Positions 1 through 5,242 are shown, numbered from the stretch's first letter. The stretch is DNA of 5,376 bases from Gammaproteobacteria bacterium (GCA_029882235.1 JAOULB010000172.1:1-5376), one strand, 5' to 3'. Translations and numbers: made by a program. The notes: generated from the letters alone by a model not told the origin.

Positions 1-573
1 CTTCCCTTCTTTACCGGAAAGGATATTCTGAATATTACTCTTGTGTCGCCAGAACAACACTAATGTCATAAAGCTGATGATCGGCAACCACTCAGGATAG
101 GGTGTCAAAAAGAAAATATAAAACGGGGCCAGTGCCGTGGCAATCAAAGCAGATAGTGAAGAAAGCTTGAACACCTTAGCGATGAGTAACCAGGTTAAAC
201 CTGTTGCCGCACCAACGAGTAGATTCAAACCAAACAACACACCCAGCATGGTCGCGACACCCTTGCCACCCTTAAAGCCAAAAAACACCGGGAACAGATG
301 ACCAAAGAAGGCGGCCAGACCGACCAGACCAACTAATAACGGACTCATGCCCATATACTTGGCCGCAAGAACCGGGATAAAACCTTTTAGCGTATCCACC
401 AGCAGAGTAATAGCCGCAGGCCCCTTACCACCAACACGCAGTACATTGGTTGCGCCCGGATTACCCGAGCCCTGACTACGCGGGTCAGGTAAACCCATGA
501 GTTTACAGACAATAATCGCTGCAGAAACGGAGCCTAGCAGGTAGGCAAAGGCAATCATGGCATAATCAGTCAC
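1..573 (-). CDS. plsY: Glycerol-3-phosphate acyltransferase PlsY (C-terminus cut by window edge)
   Basis: PlsY is an inner-membrane enzyme that transfers an acyl group from acyl-phosphate to glycerol-3-phosphate. This makes lysophosphatidic acid, the first step of phospholipid synthesis. I translated 191 residues without a stop. Family signatures are visible: SGNPGATNVLR at about 36-46, GHLFPVF followed by FKGGKGVAT at about 91-108, and the C-terminal HxxNI...GxE pattern at about 177-189. Several hydrophobic membrane segments lie between them. The family is usually about 200 residues, so only a few residues are missing at the left edge. I chose the GTG at 573 because AGAGAG (586-581) lies 7 nt upstream. 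An ATG at 558 is the alternative and would remove five residues. The gene is divergent from folB across 137 bp. Identification is firm from the motifs. Confidence 0.95.
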   Translation of the reverse strand, partial: MTDYAMIAFAYLLGSVSAAIIVCKLMGLPDPRSQGSGNPGATNVLRVGGKGPAAITLLVDTLKGFIPVLAAKYMGMSPLLVGLVGLAAFFGHLFPVFFGFKGGKGVATMLGVLFGLNLLVGAATGLTWLLIAKVFKLSSLSALIATALAPFYIFFLTPYPEWLPIISFMTLVLFWRHKSNIQNILSGKEGK

Positions 574-604
574 GGTCTATCTCTCTTAATTGGAGAACTT
601 CGCG

Positions 605-635
605 ATTATAGAGTGATTTATAGGGCACTTGTCCA
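605..635 (-). promoter_or_regulatory. Candidate sigma70 promoter of plsY
   Basis: On the minus strand a perfect TATAAT (610-605) is preceded by TGGACA (635-630), which matches five of six bases of the -35 consensus. The spacer is 19 bp, longer than the optimal 17. Transcription would begin near 598, giving a leader of about 25 nt that contains the AGAGAG ribosome site. This is inferred from consensus matches only. I saw no equally good promoter for folB in the same divergent gap. Confidence 0.5.
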
Positions 636-710
636 GTCATGGGTGTTTAGCCTGTGGCCTAATTCCCTTATGATTGCGTTTTCCCAACTTAATTAAACTG
701 ATCAAATCCT

Positions 711-1070
711 ATGGATATTATTTACCTTGGCGATCTACGCATCGAAACCATCATTGGCATTTATGACTGGGAGCGTGAGGTCAAACAAACCGTCTGCCTG
801 GATATCGAAATGGCCACCGACATACGCAAAGCCGCCAGCACCGATCACATTGACGACACCCTCGATTACAAGGCCGTCTCCAAACGCCTGATCGATTTTG
901 TCGGCAGCAGCGAATTCCAACTAGTCGAAACCCTGTCCGAACGCATCTGTGAAATCATCCTGAATGAATTCAACGTCCCCTGGGTGCGCCTGCGTTTAAA
1001 TAAAAAAGGTGCCATCCGTGGTGCTAGCGATGTTGGTATCCTGATCGAACGTGGCGAACGGACCGACTAA
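711..1070 (+). CDS. folB: Dihydroneopterin aldolase FolB
   Basis: This cytosolic enzyme cleaves 7,8-dihydroneopterin to 6-hydroxymethyl-7,8-dihydropterin and glycolaldehyde in folate synthesis. The 119-residue length is normal for the family. The protein resembles E. coli FolB throughout: GIYDWE at 16-21 with the conserved Glu21, DIEMATDIRKAA at 31-42, Tyr53 in the TLDYKAV segment, VETLSE at 72-77, PWVRLRLNKKGA at 90-101 with the catalytic-type Lys98, and a GILIERG end. Its stop codon lies one base before the folK ATG, so the two are almost certainly co-transcribed and translationally coupled. The ATG at 711 starts right at the conserved first strand, but no clear Shine-Dalgarno sequence precedes it, so initiation may be weak or unusual. 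Confidence 0.96.
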   Translation: MDIIYLGDLRIETIIGIYDWEREVKQTVCLDIEMATDIRKAASTDHIDDTLDYKAVSKRLIDFVGSSEFQLVETLSERICEIILNEFNVPWVRLRLNKKGAIRGASDVGILIERGERTD

Positions 1071-1071
1071 C

Positions 1072-1563
1072 ATGCATCAGGTTTATGTCAGCATCGGCAG
1101 CAACATCGAACCCGCGCGTCACATCAAACTCGCGATCGCTGCACTGCATGAATACTACGGCAAGCTCGACATCTCCAGTGTCTATGAAAGCGAAGCCGTT
1201 GGCTTTGAAGGTGATAACTTTTTAAATCTTGTTGTTGCCTACCAAACCGATCAAGACGTCGACAAAGCAAACCAGACCCTGCATGAAATCGAAGATCGCT
1301 ATGGACGTGAACGCAACGGCCCACGCTTCTCCGCTCGTAGTATCGATCTTGATTTACTTCTCTATGATGATCTTGTCCTGCAACAGGATAAATTAATATT
1401 ACCGCGTGAAGAGATTTTACAAAACGCGTTTGTGCTGTGGCCGCTTGCTGAGATAGCGCCGGATGTTATTCATCCTGTTGAGCAGGTTAGTATGAGTCAA
1501 TTATGGGAACAGTTTGATAAGGAGAAGCAGCAACTCGCGCCGGTGGAGTTTGATTGGGGGTAG
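1072..1563 (+). CDS. folK: 6-hydroxymethyl-dihydropterin pyrophosphokinase (HPPK, FolK)
   Basis: HPPK transfers pyrophosphate from ATP to 6-hydroxymethyl-7,8-dihydropterin, the step directly after FolB. The product is 163 residues from the ATG at 1072, the usual family size. An upstream GTG at 1051 is in frame, but it would add seven residues overlapping folB and ahead of the expected first strand, YVSIGSN. The HPPK signature is present: GPRFSARSIDLDLLL at about 83-97, with Arg85, Arg89 and the Mg-binding Asp92 and Asp94. The FVLWPLAEIAP block follows at 120-130. By hand alignment, the positions matching E. coli His115 and Arg121 are Arg112 and Asn118. This suggests the variant HPPK subfamily often found next to folB rather than the E. 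coli type. A REP hairpin begins 12 nt after the stop. Confidence 0.93.
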   Translation: MHQVYVSIGSNIEPARHIKLAIAALHEYYGKLDISSVYESEAVGFEGDNFLNLVVAYQTDQDVDKANQTLHEIEDRYGRERNGPRFSARSIDLDLLLYDDLVLQQDKLILPREEILQNAFVLWPLAEIAPDVIHPVEQVSMSQLWEQFDKEKQQLAPVEFDWG

Positions 1564-1575
1564 GACTCTGTTGTC

Positions 1576-1595
1576 ATTCCGGCGAAAGCCGGAAT
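1576..1595. repeat. REP-type hairpin after folK
   Basis: ATTCCGGC and GCCGGAAT form a perfect 8-bp stem closed by a GAAA tetraloop. The repeat sits 12 nt after the folK stop with its GTCATTCC side towards the gene. Repeats of the form GTCATTCCGGC...GCCGGAATCCAG are widespread in proteobacterial intergenic regions. It could protect the folK mRNA 3' end. No T tract follows, so it is not a standard intrinsic terminator. Confidence 0.85.
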
Positions 1596-1681
1596 CCAGT
1601 TATAGATTAGTGGTTGTTTCTTTTAAATTTGATTCGCTATCGCGAACTGGATCTTAAGTCCGGTCTCGTCCGGACAGACGA

Positions 1682-1715
1682 GTTCATTTTCTTTGAGCGC
1701 TCAAAGAAAACGAAC
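1682..1715. repeat. 34-bp palindrome (GTTC...GAAC), left copy
   Basis: Two 17-nt arms meet at GAGCGCTC with no spacer, and only one pair (1686/1711) is not Watson-Crick. Read as RNA on the minus strand that pair is G-U. The matching structure in the right copy (2975-3010) also has its single non-Watson-Crick pair as G-U when read in the same element orientation. Confidence 0.85.
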
Positions 1716-1726
1716 CAAAAGATGAC

Positions 1727-1773
1727 GTGCAGGAAGCACTAATACTGCGAGGCCATGGATGGCCAGGAGCAGT
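1727..1773. repeat. Extra hairpin module present only in the left copy
   Basis: A small hairpin, GTGC (1727-1730) with GCAC (1736-1739), is followed by ACTGC (1744-1748) pairing with GCAGT (1769-1773). The latter encloses GGCCAT (1751-1756) and ATGGCC (1759-1764). The right copy has nothing corresponding between its palindrome and its forked hairpin. The array therefore appears modular, with hairpin units gained or lost. Confidence 0.6.
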
Positions 1774-1799
1774 GCAACCGCCCCAACTGGCGCAAACAT

Positions 1800-1920
1800 G
1801 TTGTGATGATTAGTTTTCAGGTAAGAAGTCCGCAGAAGGGATATCCATATCCCTCTGCGGACTGGCTGCATCCCTGCAGCCACTGATATATAAAACCTGC
1901 TGAAAACAAATCACCACAAC
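1800..1920. repeat. Forked hairpin (outer stem enclosing two hairpins), left copy
   Basis: Outer arms 1800-1820 and 1900-1920 pair at 19 of 21 positions. Inside is a long hairpin: 1827-1835 and 1837-1844 pair with 1847-1863, leaving A1836 bulged. A second hairpin has GGCTGCA (1864-1870) and TGCAGCC (1875-1881) around a TCCC loop. A single-stranded AT-rich linker (about 1882-1899) follows. The right copy at 2827-2944 folds the same way with compensating substitutions. Confidence 0.85.
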
Positions 1921-1969
1921 GCGCCATCTAAGGGGATTGATCCCACCACTAACACTCTTTGGTTAAAAG

Positions 1970-1997
1970 TTGACCAAGTTAACTCAAAGAATATAAA
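1970..1997 (+). promoter_or_regulatory. Candidate sigma70 promoter of the lipoprotein gene
   Basis: TTGACC (1970-1975) and TATAAA (1992-1997) each match five of six consensus bases and are 16 bp apart. Transcription would start near 2004, giving a leader of about 64 nt. The -35 box lies inside an imperfect inverted repeat, CTTTGGTTAA (1957-1966) and TTAACTCAAAG (1979-1989), which could be an operator, though this is weak. The promoter is just inside the left hairpin array, so the gene appears to carry its own expression signals. Confidence 0.5.
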
Positions 1998-2067
1998 GCT
2001 CAAGCCCACTAAAAAATGATATACTGCTTATGATATTAAAAACGAACTTTCAAATGGGGGAGATCAA

Positions 2068-2538
2068 ATGAAAATACTATCAATAATAACAATTGCACTA
2101 CTTTTTTCCGGATGCGCAGTAATGTATACACCTCCAAAATCTGGACCAGTTGCAAAAATCCAATTTAAAAATGATGCACAAAGAAAACTATTAATATCGT
2201 TTTTCGATGTTTCCACTAACTGTAAAGGGCGCCGAAACATAAAACCCATTTTACCAAATAACGAAGCAACACATTCTATACCTGCAGGTAAAGAAATAAC
2301 ATTTCAGTATTATTTAACTAATTTCAATGGATTTGGAGGAGAAGCTTATTGTTTAATGAATTTAAGATTCTTTGCAAAGCCTAACAATAATTATATTTTT
2401 AAGACTAGCGAAGACTCCAATAGTTGCAAATGGTATATGACAAATGAAACAAACAAAGAAAAACCAATAAAAATAAAGCTAAAGGCTCTAGAATGGATTC
2501 GCGGGTTTAACGAAAACTCATCATTTTGCGATGGTTAG
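2068..2538 (+). CDS. Small predicted lipoprotein, function unknown
   Basis: I do not recognise this 156-residue protein as a member of a known family. Its N-terminus is a lipoprotein signal: MK, a hydrophobic run, then the lipobox FSGC with the lipidated cysteine at 16. Residue +2 is Ala rather than Asp, so outer-membrane sorting is expected in a Gram-negative cell. The mature part contains four more cysteines (in TNCKG, AYCLM, NSCKW and SFCDG), enough for two disulfides in the periplasm. A strong GGGGGAGA ribosome site (2056-2063) ends 4 nt before the ATG. The gene is much richer in A and T than folB, folK or the genes to the right, and it lies between two inverted repeat arrays. Both points suggest acquired DNA. 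It is followed directly by a terminator-like hairpin. Confidence 0.75.
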   Translation: MKILSIITIALLFSGCAVMYTPPKSGPVAKIQFKNDAQRKLLISFFDVSTNCKGRRNIKPILPNNEATHSIPAGKEITFQYYLTNFNGFGGEAYCLMNLRFFAKPNNNYIFKTSEDSNSCKWYMTNETNKEKPIKIKLKALEWIRGFNENSSFCDG

Positions 2539-2546
2539 GCCCGTAG

Positions 2547-2583
2547 GGCGGATTAGCGAAGCGTAATCCGCCGCATGTTTTTT
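2547..2583 (+). terminator. Repeat-derived intrinsic terminator after the lipoprotein gene
   Basis: GGCGGATTA (2547-2555) and TAATCCGCC (2564-2572) form a perfect 9-bp stem, and six T residues follow at 2578-2583. The hairpin begins 8 nt after the stop codon. Hairpins of the form GTAGGGCGGATTAGCG...CGTAATCCGCC are a dispersed repeat I recognise from many proteobacteria, so a mobile repeat may have been recruited as the terminator. The 5-nt gap before the T tract is longer than ideal. Confidence 0.6.
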
Positions 2584-2751
2584 GTTTTGAAAGGCAGTAA
2601 TACCAAGTTATGTGAATATAGTTTTATCGATTATCTAGCCATTGGTGTTTTTATAGTCCTAATTACTCTTTGCGCAATCAACTTCCGAGTATTTTTAAAA
2701 AATCATAAAGAGTTAACTACCAAAGGGAAACCGAAACAACCTTGGGATTAA
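2575..2751 (+). CDS. Possible 58-residue single-pass membrane protein or gene remnant
   Basis: This frame starts at the ATG at 2575 and ends at TAA 2749-2751. It encodes a short polar N-terminus, one strongly hydrophobic segment at about residues 18-37 (IDYLAIGVFIVLITLCAIN) and a basic tail (KNHKELTTKGKPKQPWD). The pattern of a membrane helix followed by a positive tail is typical of small inner-membrane proteins. Against it, no ribosome site precedes the ATG, which lies inside the terminator region. The frame is closed by a TAG at 2554-2556, so it does not extend further upstream. It shares the AT-rich composition of the lipoprotein gene. It may instead be the 3' remnant of a longer gene cut by the repeat. 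No function can be assigned. Confidence 0.3.
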   Translation: MFFVLKGSNTKLCEYSFIDYLAIGVFIVLITLCAINFRVFLKNHKELTTKGKPKQPWD

Positions 2752-2826
2752 CCCGTTGGTCGCCTTATCCCTCTTCAACTCAAGCCTAAATTTAAACCTC
2801 GAATAAAAATCCCCCTGTGCTGGCAT

Positions 2827-2944
2827 GTTGTGATTCTTTGTTTTCATGATTTTATAAATCAGTGGCCGCAAGGATGCGGCCTGTTCGCAAAGGGATAGGG
2901 ATATCCCTTTTGCGAACATCAGTTTGAAAACAAAGAATCACAAC
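2827..2944. repeat. Forked hairpin, right copy
   Basis: The outer arms, GTTGTGATTCTTTGTTTTCA (2827-2846) and its complement at 2925-2944, pair perfectly over 20 bp. Inside are GGCCGCA (2864-2870) with TGCGGCC (2875-2881), and a longer hairpin, 2882-2897 with 2902-2918, carrying a one-base bulge. In element orientation the bulge sits at the same place as A1836 of the left copy. Confidence 0.88.
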
Positions 2945-2974
2945 AGGTTTGCCAGCTGGGGGCGGTTTTCTTTT

Positions 2975-3010
2975 GGTTCGTTTTCTTTGGGCGTACAAAG
3001 AAAATGAACC
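2975..3010. repeat. Palindrome (GGTTC...GAACC), right copy
   Basis: Arms of 15 nt (2975-2989 and 2996-3010) enclose the loop GGCGTA. The only non-Watson-Crick pair is 2980/3005, which is G-U as plus-strand RNA. This is the counterpart of 1682-1715 in the left copy. Confidence 0.85.
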
Positions 3011-3068
3011 CGACCGTCCGTTCGGAAACGGACTTAAAATAAATCATCGCGATAGCGATTCAACATGG

Positions 3069-3088
3069 ATTCCGGCCTTCGCCGGAAT
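3069..3088. repeat. REP-type hairpin after the pteridine reductase gene
   Basis: ATTCCGGC and GCCGGAAT form an 8-bp stem around CTTC. The repeat lies about 30 nt after the stop of the minus-strand reductase gene. On that strand the GTCATTCC side is nearest the gene, the same arrangement as after folK. Confidence 0.85.
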
Positions 3089-3121
3089 GACGGCTATGAA
3101 ATAGTGCCGCCACAATGACAA

Positions 3122-3856
3122 TCAACTACGAAGTGAACGCCCACCATCAACAGTAAGCACCTGCCCACTCATATACCCCGCATCCTTAATCAAATACAAA
3201 ATCGCCTTGGCGATGTCACTCGGATCTCCTTTTCGTTTTAACAGAGTCCGCGAGATGATGCGTTGTTTGGTGACTTCATCAATATTCTCTGGCCAGAGGA
3301 TGGCGCCGGGGGCGACGGCGTTGACGCGGACGTCGGGGCCAAGCTCAACAGCGAGGGCTTTGGTGAGCATGACCAGTCCGGCCTTGGCCGCGCTATAGAC
3401 GGGATAGGTTTTGAGTGGTCGATCGGCATGTACATCGACGATGTTGATGATGCAGCCTTTGGCCTTGGCGAGTTTTGGTGCCGCGGCCTGGGATAAAAAG
3501 AACGGCGCCTTGAGGTTACTGCCGAGCAGATCATCCCATTGATCTTCATTGACGTTGCCGACTTTGGTGGGATAAAAAGTGGAGGCGTTGTTGATCAGGA
3601 CATCGAGCTGGCCAAAGGCGTTAATGGTTTCTTCAACGATGTTTGGCATACAGTTGATCGACATTAACTCCGCCTGTACGAGTATCACGGAATCGGCACG
3701 TTGGTCGTTGAGTTCTTTTTGTAATTTCTGGGCTGCATCGCGCGAGTGACGATAGTGCAGCACCAATCGCATGCCTTCTGCATGCAGGGTACGGGCGACT
3801 TCTGCACCAATTCGATGCGCTGCGCCGGTGATCAATGCTACCTTGTCCGTCAGCAT
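3122..3856 (-). CDS. Pteridine reductase (PTR1/FolM-like short-chain dehydrogenase)
   Basis: This is a cytosolic NADPH-dependent reductase of pterins or dihydrofolate. The product is 244 residues from the ATG at 3856, which has GAGAGGA 9 nt upstream and begins directly with MLTDKVALITG. A GTG at 3895 would add 13 residues with no family support. Pteridine reductase signatures replace those of ordinary short-chain dehydrogenases. The nucleotide site is TGAAHRIG (10-17) with the characteristic Arg15, followed by HYRHS at 34-38. NNASTFYPT lies at 89-97. The catalytic set is Asp141-Tyr154-Lys158, with the same spacing as Asp181/Tyr194/Lys198 of Leishmania PTR1, and VDGG is near the C-terminus. 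With folB and folK close by, a role in tetrahydrofolate or tetrahydromonapterin formation is likely. The exact substrate cannot be read from the sequence. Confidence 0.92.
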   Translation of the reverse strand: MLTDKVALITGAAHRIGAEVARTLHAEGMRLVLHYRHSRDAAQKLQKELNDQRADSVILVQAELMSINCMPNIVEETINAFGQLDVLINNASTFYPTKVGNVNEDQWDDLLGSNLKAPFFLSQAAAPKLAKAKGCIINIVDVHADRPLKTYPVYSAAKAGLVMLTKALAVELGPDVRVNAVAPGAILWPENIDEVTKQRIISRTLLKRKGDPSDIAKAILYLIKDAGYMSGQVLTVDGGRSLRS

Positions 3857-3896
3857 TGTGTGGTATCCTCTCGCTGGTCTCGTTGGGGTCGCCACT

Positions 3897-3948
3897 TTAC
3901 CCTAATCGGTGACGAATTACCCTAATTTAAACTGAATCTAACCCTGAT
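3897..3948. promoter_or_regulatory. Three phased TWACCCTRAT motifs in a divergent promoter region
   Basis: TTACCCTAAT occurs exactly at 3897-3906 and 3917-3926, and a related TAACCCTGAT lies at 3939-3948. The starts are 20 and 22 bp apart, close to two helical turns, so a protein could bind all three on one face. They fill the 96-bp gap between the reductase and methyltransferase starts. I could not identify a convincing -10/-35 pair on either strand here. Operator function is an inference. Confidence 0.4.
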
Positions 3949-3952
3949 TGCC

Positions 3953-5134
3953 ATGCCCACAGCTCGCTCTACCCTGCCGGAACCCGATGCCGATGCACTT
4001 ACGCATAGTCGGCGCTTAATCGAGTTCATTCACGCACAGATTGCTGCGCAGGGTGGTGCGATCAGCTTTCGTGATTTTATGCAGCACGCCCTGTATGCAC
4101 CCGGTCTGGGTTATTACACTGCCGGCAGTCATAAGCTCGGTGAGGCGGGTGATTTTATTACCGCGCCAGAGAGTTCACCGCTGTTTGCCCAGTGTATTGC
4201 CAATGCCATCCAGCCGGCGCTGCTCCAGCTGAACGTGAAAAACATACTTGAGGTCGGTGCCGGCAGTGGCATCATGGCCGCCGGTATCTTGCAGCAACTG
4301 CAACAATCGGATTGCCTGCCAGATCATTACTATATATTAGAGTTAAGCAGCGACCTGCGTGCACGCCAGCAACAGACCATCGCCCAACAGCTGCCTGAGC
4401 TGGTCGAGCGCGTCAGCTGGCTGGATAATTTACCGAATGAACTCAGCGCAGTGGTGCTGGGTAATGAAGTGCTTGATGCCATGCCAGTGAATCTGGTTCA
4501 GATTCAAAACGGCGAAGTGATGGAACGTTTTGTTGCGCTTGAGGGCGACAGGTTTGTCTGGCGAGATCAGCCCCCCACTGATGAGCGACTACAACAACGC
4601 ATTGAAGAAATTCAAAACCAGACGGGCGAGACCTTACCCGATGGCTATATCTCAGAAATCAATCTGCTCGCTGAAGACTGGCTCAAGTCACTGGCGCAAT
4701 CACTTCAACAGGGGCTGGTGTTACTGATCGATTATGGTTTTCCTCGGCATGAGTATTATCATCCGCAGCGCTCGACCGGCACCTTGATGTGTCACTACCG
4801 GCATCATAGTCATGATGATCCCTTCTGTTTTATTGGTTTGCAGGACATCACCGCGCATGTAGACTTCACCGCCATAGCCGAGGCCGCCTATGAGGCAGGC
4901 TTCTCGATTGATGGCTACACTAGTCAGGGTAACTTTTTATTAGGCAGCGGACTGGCCGAACTTGCACAGACCGCCGAAGACGATGTGAAAACACAATTAC
5001 TCGTCGCCAACCAGATCAAGAAGCTGACCCTGCCGCATGAGATGGGTGAGTTGTTTAAGGTGATTGGCCTGAGTAAGCAGCTCGATGTGCCACTGCCCGG
5101 TTTTATGCTGCGTGATATGCGTAACTATTTATAA
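3953..5134 (+). CDS. MidA/NDUFAF7-family SAM-dependent methyltransferase
   Basis: The 393-residue product belongs to the family that includes mitochondrial NDUFAF7, which methylates an arginine of a complex I subunit. The bacterial substrate is not established, so a protein arginine target is only inferred. Landmarks are SFRDFMQHALYAPGLGYY at 38-55, GDFITAPESS at 66-75, the SAM-binding motif EVGAGSG at 100-106, GNEVLDAMPV at 170-179, LLIDYG at 257-262, GTLMCHYRHHSHDDP at 276-290 and QDITAHVDF at 297-305. All are in family order and the length is typical. No Shine-Dalgarno sequence precedes the ATG at 3953, and a motif copy ends 4 nt before it. The gene is divergent from the pteridine reductase and is followed by a double REP hairpin. 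Confidence 0.9.
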   Translation: MPTARSTLPEPDADALTHSRRLIEFIHAQIAAQGGAISFRDFMQHALYAPGLGYYTAGSHKLGEAGDFITAPESSPLFAQCIANAIQPALLQLNVKNILEVGAGSGIMAAGILQQLQQSDCLPDHYYILELSSDLRARQQQTIAQQLPELVERVSWLDNLPNELSAVVLGNEVLDAMPVNLVQIQNGEVMERFVALEGDRFVWRDQPPTDERLQQRIEEIQNQTGETLPDGYISEINLLAEDWLKSLAQSLQQGLVLLIDYGFPRHEYYHPQRSTGTLMCHYRHHSHDDPFCFIGLQDITAHVDFTAIAEAAYEAGFSIDGYTSQGNFLLGSGLAELAQTAEDDVKTQLLVANQIKKLTLPHEMGELFKVIGLSKQLDVPLPGFMLRDMRNYL

Positions 5135-5166
5135 ATATCAAAGTCACGCTTAAACAACTAAGTCTT

Positions 5167-5242
5167 GTCATTCCGGCATTGGCCTAGCCGGAATCCAGTG
5201 GCTTAGTGATATAGATTCCGGCTAAAACAATGCCGGAATGAC
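5167..5242. repeat. Paired REP hairpins (BIME-like) after the methyltransferase gene
   Basis: GTCATTCCGGCATTG (5167-5181) pairs perfectly with 5228-5242. AGCCGGAATC (5186-5195) pairs perfectly with 5214-5223. A 4-by-4 internal loop separates the two stems and an 18-nt loop closes the structure. It is also two REP units facing each other, each ATTCCGGC...GCCGGAAT. It starts 32 nt after the stop codon, and six T residues follow 8 nt after the stem, so it could also end transcription before uppP. Confidence 0.85.

Larger units (their letters stand above)
1573..1938 (+). repeat. Multi-hairpin composite repeat, left copy
   Basis: This gene-free stretch is a string of inverted repeats. In order they are a REP hairpin (1576-1595), a short TCGC/GCGA hairpin (1634-1645), a GTCCG/CGGAC hairpin (1658-1675) that competes with CTCGTC/GACGAG (1665-1682), a 34-bp palindrome (1682-1715), an extra module (1727-1773) and a large forked hairpin (1800-1920). 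It ends in GGGGATT (1932-1938). The same order, apart from the extra module, occurs in reverse orientation at 2808-3091. I see no open reading frame here that looks real, since those present run through hairpin arms. It is probably a non-autonomous mobile repeat or a structured RNA element. No transposase is visible. Confidence 0.8.
2808..3091 (-). repeat. Multi-hairpin composite repeat, right copy (inverted)
   Basis: Read on the minus strand, this copy has the same order as the left one. It has a REP hairpin (3069-3088), ATCGC/GCGAT (3046-3059), GTCCGTT/AACGGAC around CGGA (3016-3033), a GGTTC...GAACC palindrome (2975-3010), a conserved ACCGCCCC...CTGGC linker, the forked hairpin (2827-2944) and a GGGGATT end (2809-2815). 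It lacks the extra module of the left copy and is about 80 bp shorter. The copies differ in many stem bases while the stems themselves are kept. They are therefore old, related copies and not a recent exact duplication. Confidence 0.8.

Noticed and set aside
1051..1071. GTG start for folK seven codons upstream
   Set aside because: It would overlap the end of folB and add residues before the conserved first strand. The ATG at 1072 fits family length and coupling with folB.
1682..1715. Palindrome as an intrinsic terminator
   Set aside because: No T tract follows the stem on either strand in the left copy, and the same is true of the right copy at 2975-3010.
1701..1883. Minus-strand 60-codon frame inside the left hairpin array
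   Set aside because: It runs through the arms of the palindrome and the forked hairpin and resembles no protein. Hairpin pairing explains the sequence better.
2713..2919. Minus-strand 68-codon frame across the right array
   Set aside because: It is made from the forked hairpin and the tail of the small membrane ORF, without a convincing start or composition.
1573..3091. CRISPR array
   Set aside because: The repeats are inverted, of different sequences and without regular unique spacers. No cas gene is present.
1573..3091. Insertion sequence with transposase
   Set aside because: No transposase-like frame exists between the arrays, and I could find no target-site duplication at the outer ends.
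3238..3549. Alternative frames within the pteridine reductase gene (both strands)
   Set aside because: They are shadows of the reductase coding frame, which has complete catalytic and cofactor motifs.
3857..3895. GTG start giving a 257-residue pteridine reductase
   Set aside because: The 13 extra residues are not family-like, and a good ribosome site lies within them, placed for the ATG at 3856.
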